From NCBI GenBank assembly GCA_947627785.1, contig CANQXC010000024.1, positions 1 to 10,846 on the forward strand: DNA of 10,846 nucleotides, given 5' to 3'. Shown piece after piece: positions 7,614 to 10,846 of this stretch (positions within the stretch are counted from its first letter, which is position 1; every line of letters starts with the position of its first letter). Source of the DNA: an uncultured Clostridia bacterium (GTDB taxonomy: Bacteria; Bacillota; Clostridia; TANB77; CAG-508). The notes under the pieces were generated by a model. The model was not told the origin of the DNA. It was given only the letters and a program-made list of their open reading frames with translations, and did no database searches. A program made the translations under genes and the position numbers.

Positions 7614-8331
7614 CTATCCAATTTTTCTTCTCATATCAGTAAGAATCTTTTTCTCCAATCTTGATACTTGAACTTGTGTTATTCCAAGCCTTTGTGCAAC
7701 CTCAGATTGAGTCTTTCCCTTATAATATCTTAAAATTATTATTTGTTTTTCTCTATCATTTAAATCATCTATTAATTCTTTAATGCATAACTTATTTAAT
7801 ACCTCATTTGTTTCATCTTTATTATTTGATATTTTAGATATTTTTGTTTCCCCACCAACTTCATCATACATTTCTTCATCTATTGATTCTGGTTTCCTTA
7901 TAGCATCTAGTGCTACTACTATTTCCTCCTTTGTTACATTTAATTTTTCCGCTAATTCTTGAATCTGCATTTCCTCCCCTGTTCTATTTATATTTTCTCT
8001 TTGAATCTCATTTATTTTTGTTGCTAATTCTTTTATACTTCTACTTATTTTTATTGGTCCATCATCTCTTATAAATCTTTTTATTTCACCCATTATATAC
8101 GGTACTGCATATGTTGATATTCTAACATTATATGCTATATCAAATCTTTGTATTGCTTTTATTAATCCTATACAACCTATTTGATATAAATCTTCTTGTG
8201 CATGTCCTCTACCAGAAAATCTTTTTACTATACTCCATACTAGTCCGAGAGTTCGCTTCTACAATTTTTGATAATGCTTCTTCCGATTTGTTTTGTGCTT
8301 CTACAATGTCTTTTGTGTCTATTTCATACAT
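7614..8331 (-). CDS. sigF: RNA polymerase sigma-F factor (SpoIIAC), frameshifted
   Basis: First forespore-specific sigma factor, held inactive by SpoIIAB until SpoIIAA frees it. ATG at 8331 opens M-Y-E-I-D-T-K-D and reaches V-E-A-N; the frame then breaks and resumes with L-G-L-V-W-S-I-V-K-R-F. The sequence reads GCGAAC-T-CTCGGACTA on the minus strand: removing one T (plus-strand A at about 8250) restores E-A-N-L-G-L-V-W exactly as in relatives and gives about 238 aa, the normal length. Region 2 includes D-L-Y-Q-I-G-C-I-G-L and S-T-Y-A-V-P; region 4 ends in the helix-turn-helix T-Q-S-E-V-A-Q-R-L-G-I-T-Q-V-Q-V-S-R-L at about 207-224. Without correction, the longest piece (start 8093) lacks most of region 2 and could not work. 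It lies 28 nt after spoIIAB. A fixed loss of sporulation is possible, but a sequence error is likelier because everything else is conserved. Confidence 0.95.
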
Positions 8332-8359
8332 ACTTAGTTATCATTCCTTTCTAAAAGCA

Positions 8360-8809
8360 TTATTCACTTGAATCTTTTAAATCTTTAATAACCTTTTTCA
8401 TAGTAACTTTTGTGCCTACCCCTACCACAGATTCTATCTTTAGCTCATCCATAAAATTTTCCATTATAGTAAAGCCCATTCCAGACCTCTCTAATTCTGG
8501 CTTTGATGTATATAGTGGTTCCTTTGCCTTCTCTATATTTTCTATACCTTTACCTTTATCTGTTATTTGTATTTCTATTGAATTTGCAAATAATGTACAT
8601 TCTATTTTTATAATTCCAATTTTATCTTCATAGCCATGTATTATACTATTTGTTACCGCTTCTGAAACCGCTGTTTTTATATCTGATATTTCCTCTATAC
8701 TTGGGTCTAATTGTGAAGCAAAACTTGCAACAGTTATTCTTGCAAAAGCTTCATTACTTGATTTACTTAAAAATTCTAAACTCATTTTATTTTCATACAC
8801 ATTTTCCAA
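8360..8809 (-). CDS. spoIIAB: SpoIIAB, anti-sigma-F factor and SpoIIAA kinase
   Basis: Binds and blocks sigma-F, and phosphorylates SpoIIAA; active in the predivisional cell and mother cell. The 149 aa form one GHKL (Bergerat) ATPase domain: N-box E50 to N54 (E-A-V-T-N, followed by I-I-H-G-Y), G1 box D84-K-G-K-G88 and G2 box R108-S-G-M-G-F. The start is TTG at 8809, with a GGAGGA site 7 nt upstream lying inside spoIIAA; the in-frame ATG at 8785 (residue 9) is the alternative and would align with shorter relatives, but it has no site of its own. The gene overlaps spoIIAA by 17 nt, which suggests translational coupling and keeps the antagonist and the anti-sigma factor in balance. Confidence 0.96.
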   Translation of the reverse strand: MENVYENKMSLEFLSKSSNEAFARITVASFASQLDPSIEEISDIKTAVSEAVTNSIIHGYEDKIGIIKIECTLFANSIEIQITDKGKGIENIEKAKEPLYTSKPELERSGMGFTIMENFMDELKIESVVGVGTKVTMKKVIKDLKDSSE

Positions 8810-9137
8810 TTTCTGTTCCTCCTATTTCTTCAATTATTGGTATTATTTTTAAAATTCCTGCCATCTCAAATACTTTCTTTACATTTGGAGCCACATTTAT
8901 CATATTCATTGTTCCACCAAACATTGTTATCATCTTATATCTTCCTAAAATCATTCCAATTCCCGCACTATCCATAAAACTTACATTTGCAAAATCCCAA
9001 ACTAATTTTTTTGGTATGTATTTTTGAATTTCAAAATCTGCTCTTGTTCTTATTTTCTCCGCATAATGATGGTCTATTTCCTCTGTAATTTGCAAAGTCA
9101 GAAGCTTATCCTTTTCATTATATGTAACTTTCAACAA
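8793..9137 (-). CDS. spoIIAA: SpoIIAA, anti-sigma-F factor antagonist (STAS domain)
   Basis: Small STAS-domain protein that, when dephosphorylated by SpoIIE, displaces sigma-F from SpoIIAB. At 114 aa it has the standard length. The phosphorylated serine is S57 in F-M-D56-S57-A-G-I-G-M-I-L-G-R, one residue off its position in B. subtilis. The start is TTG at 9137, followed at once by another TTG; an AGGAGG site 7 nt upstream supports the first. It is the first gene of the spoIIA operon and lies directly behind the sigma-H promoter at 9168-9194. SpoIIE, the phosphatase, is not in the window. Confidence 0.96.
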   Translation of the reverse strand: MLKVTYNEKDKLLTLQITEEIDHHYAEKIRTRADFEIQKYIPKKLVWDFANVSFMDSAGIGMILGRYKMITMFGGTMNMINVAPNVKKVFEMAGILKIIPIIEEIGGTEIGKCV

Positions 9138-9151
9138 AATCCCTCCTATTC

Positions 9152-9163
9152 ATTTGTACAAAT
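9152..9163. repeat. 12-bp perfect palindrome in the spoIIA leader
   Basis: ATTTGTACAAAT is a perfect palindrome located between the sigma-H -10 element and the ribosome binding site, near the expected transcription start. It could be a repressor operator or a small hairpin; in such AT-rich DNA it may also be chance. Confidence 0.4.
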
Positions 9164-9167
9164 ATAT

Positions 9168-9194
9168 ATTCTATTTTTTTATTTTTTTTCCTTC
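9168..9194 (-). promoter_or_regulatory. Sigma-H promoter of the spoIIA operon
   Basis: Minus strand -35 GAAGGAAAA (9186-9194) and -10 ATAGAAT (9168-9174) with an 11-nt spacer match the B. subtilis sigma-H consensus RnAGGAwWW / RnnGAAT at every fixed position. The spoIIA operon is a known sigma-H and Spo0A target, and the promoter lies about 30 nt before the spoIIAA start. The assignment rests on the consensus and the gene context. Confidence 0.8.
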
Positions 9195-9213
9195 GATGAA
9201 AAATTGGAAGTTT

Positions 9214-9220
9214 TGGCGAA
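9214..9220 (+). promoter_or_regulatory. Spo0A box upstream of the spoIIA promoter
   Basis: TGGCGAA matches the 0A-box consensus TGnCGAA. It sits 20 nt upstream of the sigma-H -35 element, a position suited to activation by phosphorylated Spo0A. A weaker related site, TTCATCGAA on the minus strand (9192-9200), overlaps the -35 element. Such 7-bp matches can occur by chance, but the setting is the expected one. Confidence 0.55.
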
Positions 9221-9248
9221 ATTTAATGAAAAACAAAAATTCAATACT

Positions 9249-9291
9249 AAAAAAAAATCCTTTAGCTCGTTTTTTTAACGAACTAAAGAAT
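9249..9291 (-). terminator. Intrinsic terminator after the dNTPase gene
   Basis: The minus strand forms a 15-bp stem (9277-9291 with 9257-9271, including G-U pairs) with a 5-nt loop, followed by a run of nine T. It ends the rhodanese/dNTPase transcript and insulates the spoIIA promoter just downstream. The plus-strand version has mismatches and no good T run, so it works mainly for the minus strand. Confidence 0.9.
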
Positions 9292-9334
9292 CTTTATCTT
9301 ATTGTATTAAACTGATATAACTATATATAACAAA

Positions 9335-10486
9335 TTATTCTAAATATAATTCACATTCATTTAAGAAGAACTTATCAGTTTGACCAGCAATATAATCCAC
9401 TACTATCCTCTTAATACCTTCGTTTTCTTCTGGTTCCATCATTTTATTTACAAAGTTGTATAATACTCTTTCTGAGCTTGTTATTGTGTTTTTCTTTAAC
9501 TCTTCTCTTACATCTACCTCATCTAATTTTTCTAAATAGAAATAAAATAATCTATTAAATAATTTTTCTATTCTATCATAGTTTGCATTTGCTTTTTCTG
9601 AATTGTATATTTTTCTAGTGCTCCATTCTTTTAATTCCATTAAAGCTTCAAATACATCCTTTGAAAAATTTAAGTATGGTTTATCTAAACTATTTATTAT
9701 TACATCTTTTGTTAATGTATCTACTATTTTTGAATTAGTATTTCCAAGTATTTTCCTTGGGAACTCTGGTATATCTTCTCTTTTTACAACACCTATTATT
9801 ATTGCATCTTCTATATCTCTGCCTATGTATGCTATTATATCCGAAAGTCTTACTACACTTCCCTCTATGGTAGCTGGTATTATTTTTTTACTATAACCCT
9901 TTTCATGAAAAGTTTTATATAAATCATCTTTAAAATCTTCTTTTGTTTTTTCTACATTATGTTCATATTTATTTTTTAATATTTCCCCATTGTGAGCTAA
10001 GATTCCATCAAGTGTTTGCATGCTTATATTTAACCCTTCAATATCTTGTAAAATCCTTACACTTTGAGCATTATGGCAAAAATAACCTATATTTTCTTTC
10101 TCACACACTGCATTTAATAAGCTTTCACCTTTATGTCCAAAAGGTGTATGACCTATATCATGTCCTAACGACATCGCTTCTATTAAATCTTCGTTTAATG
10201 CCAAACTCCTTCCTATTGTTCTTGCAATTTTTGAAACCAATTGAACATGTAAAACTCTTCTTGTTATATGATCATTTTGAATAAAAGAATATACTTGTGT
10301 TTTATCAATTAACCTTGTATATCCAGATGAATGAATTATTCTATCTATATCTCTATAAAATATTGGTCTAATATCTTCTACATCTTCTTTTAACCATAAA
10401 CCTTTTTCTGATTTACATGCATATGGCGACAAATACTTTTCTTTTAATATCATATTTTGTTTTGCTTTTTGTAATATTTCATTCAT
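9335..10486 (-). CDS. dgt: HD-domain deoxynucleoside triphosphate triphosphohydrolase (dGTPase family)
   Basis: Cytoplasmic enzyme expected to split dNTPs into deoxynucleoside and triphosphate, tuning dNTP pools. The 383 aa carry the family N-terminus (Y44-R-D-I-D-R-I-I-H-S, then R58-L..K62-T-Q-V-Y). The HD metal site is H80 (R-V-L-H-V), H109-D110 in L-G-H-D-I-G-H-T-P-F-G-H, and D216 in L-S-D-I-I-A-Y-I-G-R-D. H138-N-A-Q-S-V-R-I-L is also typical. Which dNTP is preferred cannot be told; many Firmicute members are not strict dGTPases. ATG at 10486 overlaps the rhodanese stop codon (ATGA, 4 nt), indicating an operon with coupled translation. A terminator follows at 9249-9291. Confidence 0.92.
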   Translation of the reverse strand: MNEILQKAKQNMILKEKYLSPYACKSEKGLWLKEDVEDIRPIFYRDIDRIIHSSGYTRLIDKTQVYSFIQNDHITRRVLHVQLVSKIARTIGRSLALNEDLIEAMSLGHDIGHTPFGHKGESLLNAVCEKENIGYFCHNAQSVRILQDIEGLNISMQTLDGILAHNGEILKNKYEHNVEKTKEDFKDDLYKTFHEKGYSKKIIPATIEGSVVRLSDIIAYIGRDIEDAIIIGVVKREDIPEFPRKILGNTNSKIVDTLTKDVIINSLDKPYLNFSKDVFEALMELKEWSTRKIYNSEKANANYDRIEKLFNRLFYFYLEKLDEVDVREELKKNTITSSERVLYNFVNKMMEPEENEGIKRIVVDYIAGQTDKFFLNECELYLE

Positions 10487-10818
10487 AAATTTTGAACTCC
10501 ACCTTCTATGTGATATATGTTTTTGTACCCTAATCTCTTTAAAATTTGTAATGCCTTTTTGCTACGTACTCCTGCACTGCAATATACTATCACTATATCC
10601 TCTTTATATGGTAGCATCTGCTTCGCTTTTGCCTCCATGTCATAAACTGGAATGTTTATACTTCCTAATAAATGTCCCTCATTATATTCTTGCATACTTC
10701 TAACATCAACTAATGTTACATTATCATTTGTTTTTAAAATTTCAAACATTTCATCTAATGTTATATTTTCTCTATGTCTATAAAATCTATTTATTATTCT
10801 TCTAAACACATTATTCAT
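10483..10818 (-). CDS. Single-domain rhodanese-like sulfurtransferase
   Basis: Small rhodanese of the GlpE/PspE type; such proteins carry sulfur as a persulfide on one cysteine. The 111 aa include L36-V-D38-V-R40 followed by E44-Y, G48-H49 and I54-N-I-P57, and the active loop C80-S-A-G-V-R-S86 with the catalytic C80. No signal peptide is seen, so it should be cytoplasmic. The listed ATG at 10818 abuts its AGGAG site with no spacing; the in-frame GTG at 10809 (residue 4), 9 nt from the site, is the more plausible start. It is the first gene in view of the operon with the dNTPase. Its physiological sulfur donor and acceptor cannot be inferred. The last 28 bases of the window hold the leader and perhaps a -10 element; the rest of the promoter is outside. 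Confidence 0.9.
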   Translation of the reverse strand: MNNVFRRIINRFYRHRENITLDEMFEILKTNDNVTLVDVRSMQEYNEGHLLGSINIPVYDMEAKAKQMLPYKEDIVIVYCSAGVRSKKALQILKRLGYKNIYHIEGGVQNL

Positions 10819-10846
10819 CTCCTAAAAAAGCCTTAATATAATATAT

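Noticed and set aside
7614..8331. CGG codon reassignment as an explanation for the frameshifts
   Set aside because: A changed meaning of CGG would not alter the reading frame; both genes need a one-base shift, and no in-frame CGG is present elsewhere here to test.
1..10846. CRISPR arrays, insertion sequences, prophage or defence genes
   Set aside because: No repeated spacers, transposase or integrase motifs or typical defence domains were seen; the window is core metabolism, division and sporulation genes.

Overview
The window is a very AT-rich stretch from a spore-forming, low-GC Firmicute. It is most likely a member of the Clostridia, possibly an uncultured or gut lineage. The evidence is the spoIIA sporulation operon, SpoIID and SpoIIQ of the engulfment machinery, a tyrosyl T-box leader, a transketolase split into two subunits, AGGAGG/AAAGGA-type ribosome binding sites, and a small prepilin-like protein of the 'GITLIALV' type seen in clostridial genomes. 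All 13 recognisable genes lie on the minus strand, so transcription runs from high to low coordinates. No mobile element, CRISPR array, rRNA or tRNA gene was seen.

In transcription order: (1) 10818-9335, a single-domain rhodanese overlapping by 4 nt a dNTPase of the dGTPase family, closed by a strong intrinsic terminator at 9249-9291. (2) 9220-7614, the spoIIA operon (spoIIAA, spoIIAB, sigF) behind a near-perfect sigma-H promoter with a Spo0A-type box upstream. (3) 7555-5663, spoIID and spoIIQ, the mother-cell and forespore engulfment proteins, directly after sigF. (4) 5612-4099, a sigma-A promoter, a tyrosine-specific T-box riboswitch and tyrS. (5) 4052-1406, a PF06541 membrane protein and the two transketolase subunits. 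(6) 1295-1092, the small prepilin-like protein. (7) 1019-1, a sigma-A promoter, ftsE and the 5' end of ftsX, cut at the window edge.

The central block is a compact sporulation module. SpoIIAA, SpoIIAB and sigma-F switch on the forespore programme. SpoIIQ is a classical sigma-F target and SpoIID a classical sigma-E target, and the two act on opposite sides of the septum during engulfment.

Three genes are broken by single-base frame changes: tyrS near 4500, spoIID between 7438 and 7467, and sigF at about 8250. Restoring the frame gives full-length, well-conserved proteins (about 407, 333 and 238 aa). Since tyrS is normally essential, sequence error is the simplest explanation. The sigF and spoIID shifts do fall at the only two CTCGGA hexamers in the window, which deserves a check. 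The first 63 bases are a fold-back copy of 165-218 and are probably a contig-end artefact. I found no convincing undescribed system; the most interesting items are the frameshift context, the active-site substitutions in SpoIIQ and SpoIID, and the prepilin-like peptide.
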